Shown here one piece after another: positions 1-8,157 of a stretch of 64,000 bases of DNA (position 1 is its first letter; each line of letters opens with the position of its first letter). The notes beneath the pieces were generated by a model. That model ran no database searches. It had not been told where the DNA came from and saw nothing but the letters and a program-made list of their open reading frames with translations. This DNA comes from JASHPR01 sp963842355 (GTDB taxonomy: Bacteria > Actinomycetota > Actinomycetes > Streptosporangiales > Streptosporangiaceae): assembly GCA_963842355.1 (NCBI GenBank), contig CAWJGC010000010.1, forward strand, positions 1 through 64,000. The letters are read 5' to 3'. The translations under genes and the position numbers were made by a program.

Positions 1-345
1 CGGCGATAGCTCATTGATACGTCGTTCAATGGCAGTAACTCTGATCGAGAGTTCAATAACGGTACGCCCCAGAAGCAGGAAGCACAATATGCCAAATATG
101 AACACTCCCACAGCGAGAGCAACTACTATCCATGTTCCAACGTCAAGCGATGAATGACCGACTACCGTTGCGAGCAGAGCAGCTGCAGTTGTCGTGAAGC
201 CCAGGAACTGAAAGCGAGAGGACATACGCATAACCATTTCTTGTCTTAACGTCTGGTATTCAAGAGAGAGCAACTGAATGGCTCGATCCCTCTCTGAAGG
301 ATCTGCTTGATTGCCACGGCTCGCAGTAGGGTGCTCGGCGTCCAT
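1..345 (-). CDS. Two-helix membrane protein, cut by window edge
   Basis: An open minus-strand frame runs from ATG at 345 off the window (115 codons, no stop). An in-frame stop lies a few codons upstream, so this is the earliest ATG. The N-terminal part is charged and helical (ERDRAIQLLSLEYQTLRQEM). Two hydrophobic stretches follow at about residues 47-61 and 66-88, then an amphipathic segment (RVTAIERRINEL). The gene is visibly AT-richer than the chromosome around it, with codons such as GTA, ATA and TTA that neighbours avoid, so it was probably acquired. The layout resembles small bacterial membrane proteins with a helical cytoplasmic arm. Function is not recognised. Confidence 0.7.
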   Translation of the reverse strand, partial: MDAEHPTASRGNQADPSERDRAIQLLSLEYQTLRQEMVMRMSSRFQFLGFTTTAAALLATVVGHSSLDVGTWIVVALAVGVFIFGILCFLLLGRTVIELSIRVTAIERRINELSP

Positions 346-561
346 GCCGACGATTCTGCCATAAATAGCTCATTATGCGAAACAACATGTCGCTACGCGC
401 GTGCTATTAACGCTTCGCCGGCCTACAGGCCGACCCGGCCTGTCTCCAGTCCCGGCGGCAAGATGCCCGACTCACAGAACTGGCCCGCCGAGGTCTGTCG
501 ACGACGAGCACCAAGCCGTCGCCATGTTCACCGGCAGACTCACCCGGGATCGCGTCACGGC

Positions 562-669
562 TCACCGGGGGATCGCGCCACGGCGCGATCCCCGGCCGCC
601 TGCCCCGCACCTGGCCGGGATGCTCGGTCCGAGATGATGGCGACTGTTCCGCTTCGTCTTCTGCGCCAT
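562..669 (-). CDS. Possible 35-residue basic peptide with strong RBS
   Basis: A perfect GGAGG (674-678 on the minus strand) sits 4 bases before ATG at 669, opening 35 codons that end at TGA 562-564. The peptide is rich in Arg, Gly and Pro (starts MAQKTKRNSRHHLGPSIPAR). The stop codon is directly followed by, and partly embedded in, the 565-595 hairpin. An overlapping frame from ATG 673 runs 88 codons but has the ATG directly abutting GGAGG. Neither product resembles a known family. It could be a leader peptide, a small protein or chance. Confidence 0.25.
   Translation of the reverse strand: MAQKTKRNSRHHLGPSIPARCGAGGRGSRRGAIPR
565..595. other. GC-rich hairpin
   Basis: Positions 568-579 (GGGGATCGCGCC) pair with 582-593 (GGCGCGATCCCC), extended by CC/GG pairs at the ends with one bulged G. 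The loop is very short. No U-tract follows on either strand, so it is not a classical intrinsic terminator, although it lies just after the small minus-strand ORF. Confidence 0.5.
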
Positions 670-754
670 ACATCCTCCGTTTAGTCTGTTGGGCGGCAGT
701 TTGTCGCTGCGCCCTGCGCGGGAGCCGGGCGGGCGGCCGGGAGCGGGAAAGGTC

Positions 755-1600
755 GTGGTCCGGTTGGGAAGATTCCGGAGCGGGATAGCCGTCGGCGTCC
801 TCACCGGGGGGCTGGTCGGAGGGCTGGCCACGGTCGGCGCGCTGCCCGCGCTGGCCGCGACCGCGGCGCGGCCAGGGATCACGGTCGCCGCGAAGTCGCT
901 GTTCAAGCCGGTCACCGGTGACGTCTTTGTCGTATTCGATGCCGGCAAGTTCGCTAAGGCGCAGATCCACGGCAGTATTTCGGGCGCGGCCCGCGGAGAG
1001 GTCGTCCGGCTGTTCGCGCAGCCATTCCCGTTCAAGAACGCTCCGGCGCGGGCCGGGTCGGCCACGCTGGCCAGCCCGAGCGCGTCGTACTCGTTCACGG
1101 TGATCCCCACCCTGGCCACGCGCTACCGGGTGGCGCTGTACCCGAACAGCACCTCCGCCACGGCGCTCGCGGCCACCACGATCCGGACCGTCTACGTCGC
1201 CGATCTCCAGGCGGCAGCGCTGACCCCCAAGACATGTGCCCGGCCGGTCTGCCGCGAGTCCCTGCGCATCGAGGAGGTCGTGCCGGCCTCGACGCTCCGG
1301 GACGAGATCACCAAGCACTGGTACTTCTACTTCGGCCTGAGCCTGTCCCCGACCAAGGCGCCTCCGCCACCGAAGTTCCTGACCCTGGACACTCACGCCA
1401 CGATCTCCGCGCCGGTGCCGGGCGGCGCCCGCCGGTACACGCGGACGATCAGCTTCTCGTTCCGGATCGGCCGGGACGGCTACGACTGGGCCTGGAACGA
1501 GTGCACCCGGGACACCGAGGCCACGGACGGCCTGGGCTTGCCGGGCCATCACGGCTGCGGCGCCCCGCGGATCAGTTCCTCGACCGTCTACCTCGGGTAG
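755..1600 (+). CDS. Secreted protein of unknown function
   Basis: 281 residues if started at GTG 755; an in-frame TTG at 689 would add 22 residues. The later start was chosen because it gives a standard signal peptide: basic MVRLGRFRSG, a hydrophobic glycine/alanine/valine core, and a likely signal-peptidase site near ALAATAA. GGGAAAGG lies just before it. The mature part alternates hydrophobic and polar residues as in a beta-sandwich and has cysteine pairs (KTCARPVC, and later NEC and HGC) that could form disulfides outside the cell. No enzyme motif was recognised. It ends 8 bases before the convergent DUF397 gene. Confidence 0.75.
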   Translation: MVRLGRFRSGIAVGVLTGGLVGGLATVGALPALAATAARPGITVAAKSLFKPVTGDVFVVFDAGKFAKAQIHGSISGAARGEVVRLFAQPFPFKNAPARAGSATLASPSASYSFTVIPTLATRYRVALYPNSTSATALAATTIRTVYVADLQAAALTPKTCARPVCRESLRIEEVVPASTLRDEITKHWYFYFGLSLSPTKAPPPPKFLTLDTHATISAPVPGGARRYTRTISFSFRIGRDGYDWAWNECTRDTEATDGLGLPGHHGCGAPRISSSTVYLG

Positions 1601-1608
1601 CCCCCGGG

Positions 1609-1830
1609 TCAGGCCAGGTCGAACTCTCCGTCGTTGACCCCGGCGGTGAACGCCCGCCATTCGTCCGGGGTGAAGATCAGCACGGGGCCCTCGGGATGGC
1701 TGCCGTCGCGCATGGCGATCACGCGGTCGCTGCCCTCCTTGGAGCCTGGCACGAACGCGATCTCGATGCAGCTCTCGCCGGTCTCGCCGCCGTAGGAAGA
1801 CTTGCGCCAGGTGGCGCCGGTCAGGTCCAT
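1609..1830 (-). CDS. DUF397 domain protein
   Basis: 73 residues covering one DUF397 domain: N-terminal ATWRKSSYGG, a central CIEIAFV segment, and the typical ending of FTPDEWRAFTAGVNDGEFD. Start is ATG 1830, with AGAAAGG about 10 bases upstream; a GTG at 1875 would add 15 residues not typical of the family. DUF397 proteins are small actinobacterial proteins usually paired with an XRE-type regulator (WhiJ/BldB-type developmental modules). Here no XRE partner lies beside it, so it is an orphan copy. The tandem palindromic sites at 1891-1925 lie directly upstream. Confidence 0.85.
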   Translation of the reverse strand: MDLTGATWRKSSYGGETGESCIEIAFVPGSKEGSDRVIAMRDGSHPEGPVLIFTPDEWRAFTAGVNDGEFDLA

Positions 1831-1890
1831 TTGTCGGTCGCCTTTCTCGCCGGGTCGGCCAAAGCGCGGGATCACGCCCGGCCCTCAGTA

Positions 1891-1925
1891 TGTCCCTAGG
1901 GCTGTCCCTAGGGATACGTCGTATC
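1891..1925. promoter_or_regulatory. Tandem operator-like palindromes
   Basis: TGTCCCTAGGG occurs twice (1891-1901 and 1903-1913) with a 12-base period, each holding the palindrome CCCTAGGG. The second is followed at once by the palindrome GATACGTCGTATC (1913-1925). They sit between the divergent DUF397 gene and the kinase promoter. The spacing suggests a regulator binding the same helix face; the regulator is not in this window. Confidence 0.5.
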
Positions 1926-1936
1926 ATCCGTGCGGG

Positions 1937-1966
1937 TTGACAGCTCATCTTTGATGCGGATACTAA
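1937..1966 (+). promoter_or_regulatory. Promoter of the kinase gene
   Basis: TTGACA (1937-1942) and TACTAA (1961-1966) are separated by 18 bases, close to the primary-sigma consensus. Transcription would start near 1973, giving a leader of about 97 bases before the GTG at 2070. Confidence 0.55.
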
Positions 1967-2069
1967 ATTCGTCCCCGCGAATCTGGCGGTGGCCCATGCG
2001 CTCGCGATGCTGGCGCCAGCGTAGCGGCGCCTGGCCACCGGACGGGCGGCTGAACTCTGCGGAGGCACG

Positions 2070-3749
2070 GTGAGCGAGGTACCCCTGGCGCCCGGCGAGC
2101 TCGCAGTCGGCTCGCAGATCGCCGGCTATCAGGTCGAGGAACAGATCGGGCGCGGCGGGATGGCGGTCGTCTACCGTGCCTTCGATCCGCGGCTGGGCCG
2201 GCCGGTGGCGCTGAAGATCCTGGCGCCGGAACTCGCCCGTGACGCGGCGTTCCGGGAGCGGTTCACCCGGGAGATGCGGGCCGCGGCGGCCGTCGACCAC
2301 CCGCACATCGTTCCCGTGTTCGACGCGGGTGAGGCCAACGGGTCCCTGTTCATCGCGATGCGCTACGTCAGCGGGCAGGACCTGCGCACGCTGCTCGACC
2401 GCGAGCACACGCTGCCCGCGGCCCGCGTGGCCCACATCGTCGGCCAGGTGGCGTCGGCGCTGGACGAGGCCCACTCCCGCGGCCTGGTCCACCGTGACGT
2501 GAAGCCGGGCAACATGCTGATCGGCACGGTGGCGGGCAGTGGCCAGCCCGACCACGTCTACCTCTCCGACTTCGGGCTCAGCAAGCAGTCGCTCTCCTCC
2601 AACAGCCTCACGGCGACCGGCCAGTTCCTCGGCACGCTCGATTACATGGCACCCGAGCAGGTCGAGGGCGGCCCGATCGACGGCCGCGCCGACCAGTACG
2701 CGCTGGCGTGCAGCGCCTTCGAGATGCTCGCGGGCCAGCCGCCGTTCAAGCGCGATGCGGGCGTCGCGGTCCTGTGGGCCCAGCTCAAGGCGCCGACTCC
2801 GTCGCTGCGAGCCCTCCGCCCCGACCTGCCGCCGGCGGTCGACCAGGTCATGGCCAGGGCGCTGGCCAAGGCGCCGGGTGATCGCTACGAGACCTGCACC
2901 GCGTTCGCCGCCGCGCTGCGGGCCGCATGCGGGCTCGGGTCCGACGACGCGGATACCGGCCGCCGTCCCTCGGCCGGCGTGGGGCCGCCGCCGACCGCGA
3001 TGGCCCACATCCGCGAGCAGGCCCCGGCCCCGGCGTGGCCACCCGGCCAGCCGCAGTCGGCCGCGCCCACGGTGTACCCGGCCGGCCCGCCCGCGGCCGC
3101 GCCCTGGCCGGCCGACCCCGTGTCGGCCGCGCCCACGTCCTACCCCGGCGCGCCGACCGATCCGCAGCAGCGGCCGGCGTCATGGCCGCCCGCTCCGCCC
3201 GCCTCCAGCCGGTACGTCGTCCCGCCGCCCGCGCCGGGCCGGTACCCGGCCGGCACCCCCGGGCCCGCGCGGCGGCGCTCGTGGGCGGGCGTCGCGCTGA
3301 TCGTGGGATGCATCGTGCTGCTCGGCATCGCGGGCGGCGTGTTCGCCGTGCTGCACGGCCGCCACGCCGCGGTGTCCACCCCGCCGGCGCCGCCCCCGGC
3401 GACCAGCCCGGCGGTCACCACCTCTCCGGCCAACTCCGCTCCGGCGGCGCCGGCCGCGGCGCCCGGCCCGGCCGCCACCGTGCAGGCGTACGTGGCCGCG
3501 ATCAACGCCCACGACTACGCGAAGGCCTGGGCGCTCGGCGGCAAGAACACCGGCAACTCCTACTCGGCGTTCCAGCAGGGCTTCAACGGGACCGCCCAGG
3601 ACAACCTGACGGTCACCTCGGTGACCGGCAACGTGGTGACGGCCCAGCTCGCCGCCATGCAGACCGACGGCAGCGTCAAGAACTACCAGGGCACCTACAC
3701 GGTCAACAACGGGGTCATCACCAACTTCGACATCCGTCAGACCGGGTAG
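2070..3749 (+). CDS. PknB-type receptor Ser/Thr protein kinase
   Basis: 559 residues; GTG start with GGAGG at 2061-2065. The kinase domain covers about residues 20-285: glycine loop GRGGMAVVY (27-35), ATP lysine K49, catalytic loop HRDVKPGN (141-148, D143), DFG at 167-169, APEQ at 194-197. A Pro/Ala-rich juxtamembrane linker follows (about 300-405), then one transmembrane helix (about 408-428) and an extracellular tail of about 130 residues. The tail has a Pro/Ala/Thr spacer, then a compact domain (AATVQAYVAAINAHDYAKAW) resembling NTF2-like/DUF4878 sensor domains rather than PASTA repeats. It should phosphorylate cytoplasmic proteins in response to an outside cue. All catalytic residues are present, so it is expected to be active. 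Confidence 0.93.
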   Translation: MSEVPLAPGELAVGSQIAGYQVEEQIGRGGMAVVYRAFDPRLGRPVALKILAPELARDAAFRERFTREMRAAAAVDHPHIVPVFDAGEANGSLFIAMRYVSGQDLRTLLDREHTLPAARVAHIVGQVASALDEAHSRGLVHRDVKPGNMLIGTVAGSGQPDHVYLSDFGLSKQSLSSNSLTATGQFLGTLDYMAPEQVEGGPIDGRADQYALACSAFEMLAGQPPFKRDAGVAVLWAQLKAPTPSLRALRPDLPPAVDQVMARALAKAPGDRYETCTAFAAALRAACGLGSDDADTGRRPSAGVGPPPTAMAHIREQAPAPAWPPGQPQSAAPTVYPAGPPAAAPWPADPVSAAPTSYPGAPTDPQQRPASWPPAPPASSRYVVPPPAPGRYPAGTPGPARRRSWAGVALIVGCIVLLGIAGGVFAVLHGRHAAVSTPPAPPPATSPAVTTSPANSAPAAPAAAPGPAATVQAYVAAINAHDYAKAWALGGKNTGNSYSAFQQGFNGTAQDNLTVTSVTGNVVTAQLAAMQTDGSVKNYQGTYTVNNGVITNFDIRQTG

Positions 3750-3804
3750 CCGCGGGCGACGGGCGCGCGGGCGCCGCCCGGCCCAGACCCCGGAAGGCCA
3801 CGCG

Positions 3805-4545
3805 TTACCCGCGGCGGGCCCGGGCCAGCGCGGCCGGGGACAGTCCGGCCAGCCGGGTGCTCTCCCGGGTCAGGTGCGCCTGGTCGGCGTAGCCGACCTC
3901 GGCGGCGAGGCCGGCCAGGTCGGCCAGGTCGGCGACGGGCCCGGCCGCGTCGATGCGGGACAGGAACCGCCGGAACCTGAGCACCCGGATCAGCGTCCGC
4001 GGCCCGTAGCCGACCGCGGCCTGGCAGCGGCGGCGGAGCTGGCGCTCGCTGATCCCGAGCCGCCCGGCGACAAGATCCGCGCGCGCTCCCGGACGGCCCA
4101 GCCGGCGAGCCGCCTCGAGCACGAGACGGTCCGGCGGGTGCTCGGTCACCAGCTCGGCGGCGATCCCGGCCACGCGGCGCATGGCCTCCTGCGGCGCCAG
4201 CGATCCCGCCAGCCGCCGCGGCACCGCGGGCAGTTCGGCGGCGTCCACCCGCTGGTCGAGCAGTTCGCTGAGCGGCACGCCCAGCGCGGCGCCGCCGGCG
4301 CCGGGCCGGAACCTGGCCCCGACGACCACCGTCCCCGGCGGCAGCACCGCCGGATTCGGCCCGGTGTCCGGGCCGGCCACGTAGGCGCCCACGTCGCTCT
4401 GCCAGATCAGGTCGGTGCACCCGTCGGGCAGGACCGGGGTCGCCGTGCCCTCGTGCGCCGGCGTGGCCGAGATCCACAGGCAGTGAAGTTCGTTCTTGAA
4501 CGCAGGGGGCGGTGCGAACTCGCGGTACCCAGGCGCCCAGTCCAC
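3805..4545 (-). CDS. AraC-family transcriptional regulator
   Basis: 246 residues from GTG 4545. The N-terminal half (MDWAPGYREF, then PDGCTDLIW) matches the cupin-like DUF6597 sensor found in many AraC proteins. The C-terminal third is the AraC DNA-binding domain with two helix-turn-helices: GISERQLRRRCQAAVGYGPR, then VGYADQAHLTRE. It is divergent from the prenyltransferase-like gene at 4616 (70-base gap) and may control it. The inducer is unknown. Confidence 0.9.
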   Translation of the reverse strand: MDWAPGYREFAPPPAFKNELHCLWISATPAHEGTATPVLPDGCTDLIWQSDVGAYVAGPDTGPNPAVLPPGTVVVGARFRPGAGGAALGVPLSELLDQRVDAAELPAVPRRLAGSLAPQEAMRRVAGIAAELVTEHPPDRLVLEAARRLGRPGARADLVAGRLGISERQLRRRCQAAVGYGPRTLIRVLRFRRFLSRIDAAGPVADLADLAGLAAEVGYADQAHLTRESTRLAGLSPAALARARRG

Positions 4546-4615
4546 GGGGCCAGTCTTTCATCCGCGTGTCCGCTTCGTTCAATACGGCGGGCCGGCCAGG
4601 TGGTCGAATGGAGCC

Positions 4616-5512
4616 ATGAACGCACCTGATCTTGACGCCGCGGCGCAGTTCCTGGCCGCCGGCGGCCGCGTCGTGGACCGCCGCCGGTTCGAGCGCCTGT
4701 TCGCCGGGGGTGACGCCGCGCCGGTCCGGGACGCCGTCGCCGCCTACCGCAACCCCGACGGCGGCCTGGGCCACGGCCTGGAGCCCGACGGGCGCGCCCC
4801 GGCCAGCCAGCCCGCCGCGATCGAGATGGGGCTGCGGATCCTGGACGAAGCCGACGCCTGGGATCCCGAGCTCGCCGCGGGCGCCTGCGACTGGCTGCAG
4901 GCGAACGCGCCCGCCGAGGGCGGCGCCACGTTCGCGGAACCGACGATCGAGGGCTGGCCGCACGCCCCGTGGTGGGTTCCCGAGCCGGGCCGCCCGGCCT
5001 CCCTGCCCTCCACCGGCCAGATCGCGGGCACCCTGTACGCGCGGGGAGTCAGCCATCCGTGGCTGGACCGGGCCACGGAGCTGCTCTGGTCGCGGATCGA
5101 CGAGCTGACCGCGCCGGGCCCCTACGACCTGCGCGGGGTGATCGGCTTCCTGGACCACGTGCCCGACCGCGGGCGCGCCGAGCGTGCGCTCAAGCAGGTG
5201 GCCCCGATGCTGCTCGACGTGGTGGCACTGGACCCGGACGCGCCCGGCGAGACCCACTCGCCGCTCGACTTCGCCCCGAGGCCGGGATCGCCGGCCCGCG
5301 GCCTGTTCGACGATTCGGTCATCCGCGCCCACCTCGACCACCTCGCCGCCGGGCAGCGCGACGACGGCGGCTGGACGTTCAACTGGCTGGCCTGGTCCCC
5401 CGCCGCCGAGCAGGACTGGCGCGGCTACCTCACGGTCACCAGACTGCAGATCCTGCGCGCCAACGGCCGCCTGGATGGTGACCGGATCAATTCCCGCCAA
5501 GCTGGGACTTAG
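4616..5512 (+). CDS. Prenyltransferase/squalene-cyclase-like alpha-toroid protein
   Basis: 298 residues; ATG 4616 with GGAG just upstream. An earlier in-frame ATG at 4496 would run back into the divergent AraC gene and was rejected. Repeated alpha-toroid motifs of the terpene-cyclase/prenyltransferase superfamily are visible: AYRNPDGGLGHGLEPDGR near residue 44 and QRDDGGWTFNW near the end, with helical repeats between. It lacks an obvious DXDD cyclase motif, so a specific cyclase activity is not claimed. Many actinobacteria carry such proteins of unknown function. Confidence 0.75.
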   Translation: MNAPDLDAAAQFLAAGGRVVDRRRFERLFAGGDAAPVRDAVAAYRNPDGGLGHGLEPDGRAPASQPAAIEMGLRILDEADAWDPELAAGACDWLQANAPAEGGATFAEPTIEGWPHAPWWVPEPGRPASLPSTGQIAGTLYARGVSHPWLDRATELLWSRIDELTAPGPYDLRGVIGFLDHVPDRGRAERALKQVAPMLLDVVALDPDAPGETHSPLDFAPRPGSPARGLFDDSVIRAHLDHLAAGQRDDGGWTFNWLAWSPAAEQDWRGYLTVTRLQILRANGRLDGDRINSRQAGT

Positions 5513-5602
5513 GTCCCTTCCCGGTCACGCCCGGAGCGCTCAGGATGGCCTAGGGAGGCGGGTTCCGCCGCGGGAGCCGGCCGGAGCGGAGGTGACGGCA
5601 GG

Positions 5603-6606
5603 ATGATGCGGCCGGACATCCATACGGGTGGCGATCACTCCGGCTCGGCCGGTGCCGGCCCGGCAGGCCCGCTCGCGGTGGATGTTCGTGGCCTGGTGAA
5701 GGCCTACGCGGGGGTGCAGGCGGTCCGGGGCATCGACCTCGGGATCCGGGTCGGCGAGGTGTTCGCGTTACTCGGTCCCAACGGCGCGGGCAAGACCACC
5801 ACGGTGGAAATTCTCGAGGGTTACCGGGCCCGTGACCGCGGCGACGTCAGCGTGCTCGGCGTGGATCCTGGCCGGCACCGGGCCAGGCTGAAGAGCCGTA
5901 CCGGGATCGTGCTGCAGTCCACAGGCATCGACCGGTACCTGACCGTGCGCGAGACGATCGCGATGTACGCCACCTTCTACCCTCGCCCGCGGCCGGTGGA
6001 CGAGGTGATCAAGCTGGTCGGCCTCGAGGAGAAGCACGACGTCCGCGTGCTCAAGCTCTCCGGGGGCCAGCAGCGGCGGCTGGACGTGGCGATCGCCCTG
6101 GTGGGCAACCCGGAACTGCTGTTCCTGGACGAGCCGACCACCGGTTTCGACCCCTCGGCCCGGCGCGAGGCGTGGGAAGTGATCAAGAACCTGGCGACGC
6201 TCGGCATGACGGTGCTGCTCACCACGCACTACATGGATGAGGCTCAGTACCTCGCCGACCGGGTCGCGGTGATCGCGGCCGGCCGGATCGTGGCCGAGGG
6301 CACGCCGGACACGCTCGGCGACCGGGAACTGGCCAAGGCGCGGATCCGGTACCGCCCTCCGGCCGGCGCGACGCCCCCGGACCGTCTGTGCCCCCCGCCG
6401 GGACCGGATGGATACACCGAGGTCACGCCCGATGACCTCGAGCGGGCCCTGCACGAGCTCACCGGGTGGGCGATCGACCACGGGACCCGCCTCGACGGGC
6501 TGCAGGTGATGCGGCCATCGCTGGAGGACGTCTATCTCGCGCTCACCGGCCCGCCGCCGGACGGCGGCCGGCCTCGGCCGCGAACCAGACCGGACACGCG
6601 GCATGA
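5603..6606 (+). CDS. ABC exporter ATPase, probable 3' frameshift
   Basis: ATP-binding subunit of a drug/lipid-type ABC-2 exporter. Walker A GPNGAGKT (58-65), signature LSGGQ (152-156), Walker B LLFLDE (172-177) and switch His209 are all present. Start is ATG 5603, with GGAGG 10 bases upstream. The literal frame has no stop until 7834 and would overrun the whole permease gene in a different frame. After residue about 316 codon usage deteriorates. One base shifted near 6550-6570, the frame ends at TGA 6604-6606, overlapping the permease ATG as ATGA, the usual arrangement. I therefore end the gene at 6606 and infer a one-base indel (real or assembly error) in the GC run. Confidence 0.8.
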
Positions 6607-7373
6607 ACGCGGCCGCGCTCACGGTCTCCCAGGTCCGGTACGTGAACAAGGCCTACTGGCGCAGTCCGGCCGCGGCGTTCTTTGCCCTGGTGTACCCGCT
6701 CATGTTCCTGGTGATCTTCACGTCGATATTCCGCAACTCCAACGTCCAGTTCGGTGCGGGGCGGGTGAACGAGGCCACGTTCTACGTGCCCGGCATGGTA
6801 GCCCTGGCGGTGATCACGGTCTGCTTCAACAACATCGCGGTCGCGGTTACGTTCCAGCGGGACTCCGGGGTGCTCAAGCGGATCGACGGGACTCCCCTGC
6901 CCCGCGCCGCGTTCTTCGGGGCCCGGATACTGCACGCGGTGCTCGTGTCGGCACTGCTGGTGGTCATCACGGCCGCGTTCGGGCGCGCGTTCTACAGCGC
7001 CGACATCCCCACCGGGGTCACCCTGCTGCGGATGCTGGTCATGCTCGCCGTCGGCGCGGCCGCGTTCTGCGCGCTCGGGTTCGCGATCTCGCCTGCCATC
7101 CCGAACGCCGACGCCTCGCTGCCGATCGTCAACGTGATCGTCCTGCCGCTGCTGTTCCTGTCCGGGGTGTTCATCCCGCTCGGGAACAACCCGCCCGCCT
7201 GGATGCTCTGGGTCGGCCGGATCTTCCCGATCAGGCACTTCCTGTCCGGGATGCAGGCCGGGTTCCTCGGCTCCCCGTTCAACTGGACCGACGTCCTGGT
7301 GGTGGCCGCCTGGGGCCTGGCCGGGCTCCTGTTCGCGATCCGCTTCTTCCGCTGGGAACCGCGAACCGGCTAA
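6603..7373 (+). CDS. ABC-2 type exporter permease
   Basis: 256 residues with six predicted membrane helices (first near 24-42, last near 227-245) and a typical ABC-2 permease C-terminal half, including FCALGFAISPAIPNADA and FLSGVFIPLGNNPPAWM. It forms the membrane part of the exporter whose ATPase gene lies immediately upstream; the ATG at 6603 overlaps the inferred ATPase stop. The substrate is unknown; this class often exports antibiotics or lipids. Confidence 0.9.
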   Translation: MNAAALTVSQVRYVNKAYWRSPAAAFFALVYPLMFLVIFTSIFRNSNVQFGAGRVNEATFYVPGMVALAVITVCFNNIAVAVTFQRDSGVLKRIDGTPLPRAAFFGARILHAVLVSALLVVITAAFGRAFYSADIPTGVTLLRMLVMLAVGAAAFCALGFAISPAIPNADASLPIVNVIVLPLLFLSGVFIPLGNNPPAWMLWVGRIFPIRHFLSGMQAGFLGSPFNWTDVLVVAAWGLAGLLFAIRFFRWEPRTG

Positions 7374-7379
7374 CCCAGC

Positions 7380-7564
7380 GCACGGTGCCCGGTCGGTTCG
7401 CGGAGCCGGCGCTGGTCAACGGCGCCGTGGGCGTGGTGGTCGCGCCGCGCGGACGGCTCACGCTGGCGCTCGCCGTCACGATCGAGGGCGAGCAGACCGC
7501 CGGGTACGAGCTCATCGCTGACCCCGTCCGGCTCCGGCGACTCGACCTGGCCGTCCTCGGCCGC
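7380..7564 (+). pseudogene. Remnant of ECF41 (SigJ-type) sigma factor C-terminus
   Basis: A plus-strand frame just after the permease encodes the C-terminal SnoaL-like segment of ECF41 sigma factors: EPALVNGAVGVVVAPRGR, a hydrophobic strand, and ADPVRLRRL near the end. The sigma-2 and sigma-4 regions are missing and there is no start codon or stop of its own. I read it as the last ~60 codons of a deleted gene. Confidence 0.6.
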
Positions 7565-7804
7565 TTACCGCCCCCGGCGCAGCAGCCACCGGCGACGGGT
7601 CCAGGCGTGCCTGGCCGCGACCACGATGAGGATGACGCTGGAGATCGCGTGCCAGCGGAGCCTGGAGCGTCCGTCGAGCCAGTCGAACAGCCCGGACGCG
7701 GTCACCACGGCGAGGCCGGCGAGCAGCAGGAACGTCTGCGACAGGCTCCACCGCAGCTTCGCCGGCAGCCGCCTGCGCCGCCACAGCCGGCCCAGTGTCC
7801 CGCG
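7565..7804 (-). pseudogene. C-terminal fragment of a small membrane protein
   Basis: A minus-strand frame ending at TAA 7565-7567 encodes about 75 residues: basic LRWSLSQTF, a membrane helix, DWLDGRSRLRWHAISS, a second helix and a basic tail RRRWLLRRGR. The histidines and two-helix layout recall DUF4405-like (cytochrome b-like) proteins. There is no in-frame start; the frame runs upstream into the 46-base tandem duplication. It is probably a 5'-deleted gene. Confidence 0.5.
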
Positions 7805-7811
7805 GATCCAT

Positions 7812-7903
7812 CCGCGGCGGTAGCCGCTGGGTGACGGCGGGCGCGAGCAGGGCCTCCCCGCGGCGGTAGCCGCTGGGTGACGGCGGGCGCGAGCAGGGCC
7901 TCC
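7812..7903. repeat. Tandem duplication of a 46-bp unit
   Basis: A 46-base unit beginning CCGCGGCGGTAGCCGCTGGG occurs twice head-to-tail (7812-7857, 7858-7903), followed by seven bases of a third copy. 46 is not a multiple of three, so the duplication shifts frame. It lies at the broken end of the response-regulator remnant. Confidence 0.9.
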
Positions 7904-8157
7904 CCGCGGCCGATCACCCGCACGGCGTGCAGGATCTCCTCGGGCGTCGCGTCCTTGAGCAGGAAGCCGCTGGCCCCGGCCCGCAGCGCGTCGTAGACGT
8001 AGCTGTCCAGGTCGAACGTGGTCAGCACGAGCACCCGCGGCGGGGACTCCGCCTGGATCAGCATCCGCGTCGCCTCGATGCCGCCGAGCACCGGCATCCG
8101 GATGTCCATGAGCACTACGTCGGGCTTGAGCTGGGCCGCGAGCCGAACGGCCTGACC
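7861..8157 (-). pseudogene. NarL-type response regulator remnant
   Basis: About 98 codons of a receiver domain: PDVVLMDIRMPVLGGIEATR with the phospho-acceptor Asp, VLVLTTFDLDSYVYDALRAG, then ASGFLLKDATPEEILHAVR. The first ~45 residues (acidic pocket) are missing because the frame joins directly to the kinase remnant at about 8157. The LuxR-type DNA-binding domain is missing because the frame breaks in the tandem duplication. It cannot act as a transcription factor. Confidence 0.8.

Larger units (their letters stand above)
346..754. other. Intergenic region with GC transition and hairpin
   Basis: Base composition changes from AT-rich (up to about 410) to very GC-rich. The stretch lies between divergent genes. 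It contains a near-perfect GC-rich inverted repeat at 565-595 and a very small minus-strand ORF with a Shine-Dalgarno sequence (listed separately). No protein family was recognised in any frame. Confidence 0.5.

Noticed and set aside
407..2068. Long minus-strand ORF of 553 codons
   Set aside because: Composed of Arg/Gly/Pro-rich shadow sequence opposite real genes.
5603..7834. 743-codon ORF as a fused ABC protein
   Set aside because: Past about 6570 the frame overlaps the well-supported permease in another frame and shows poor codon usage; only the first third is an ABC ATPase.
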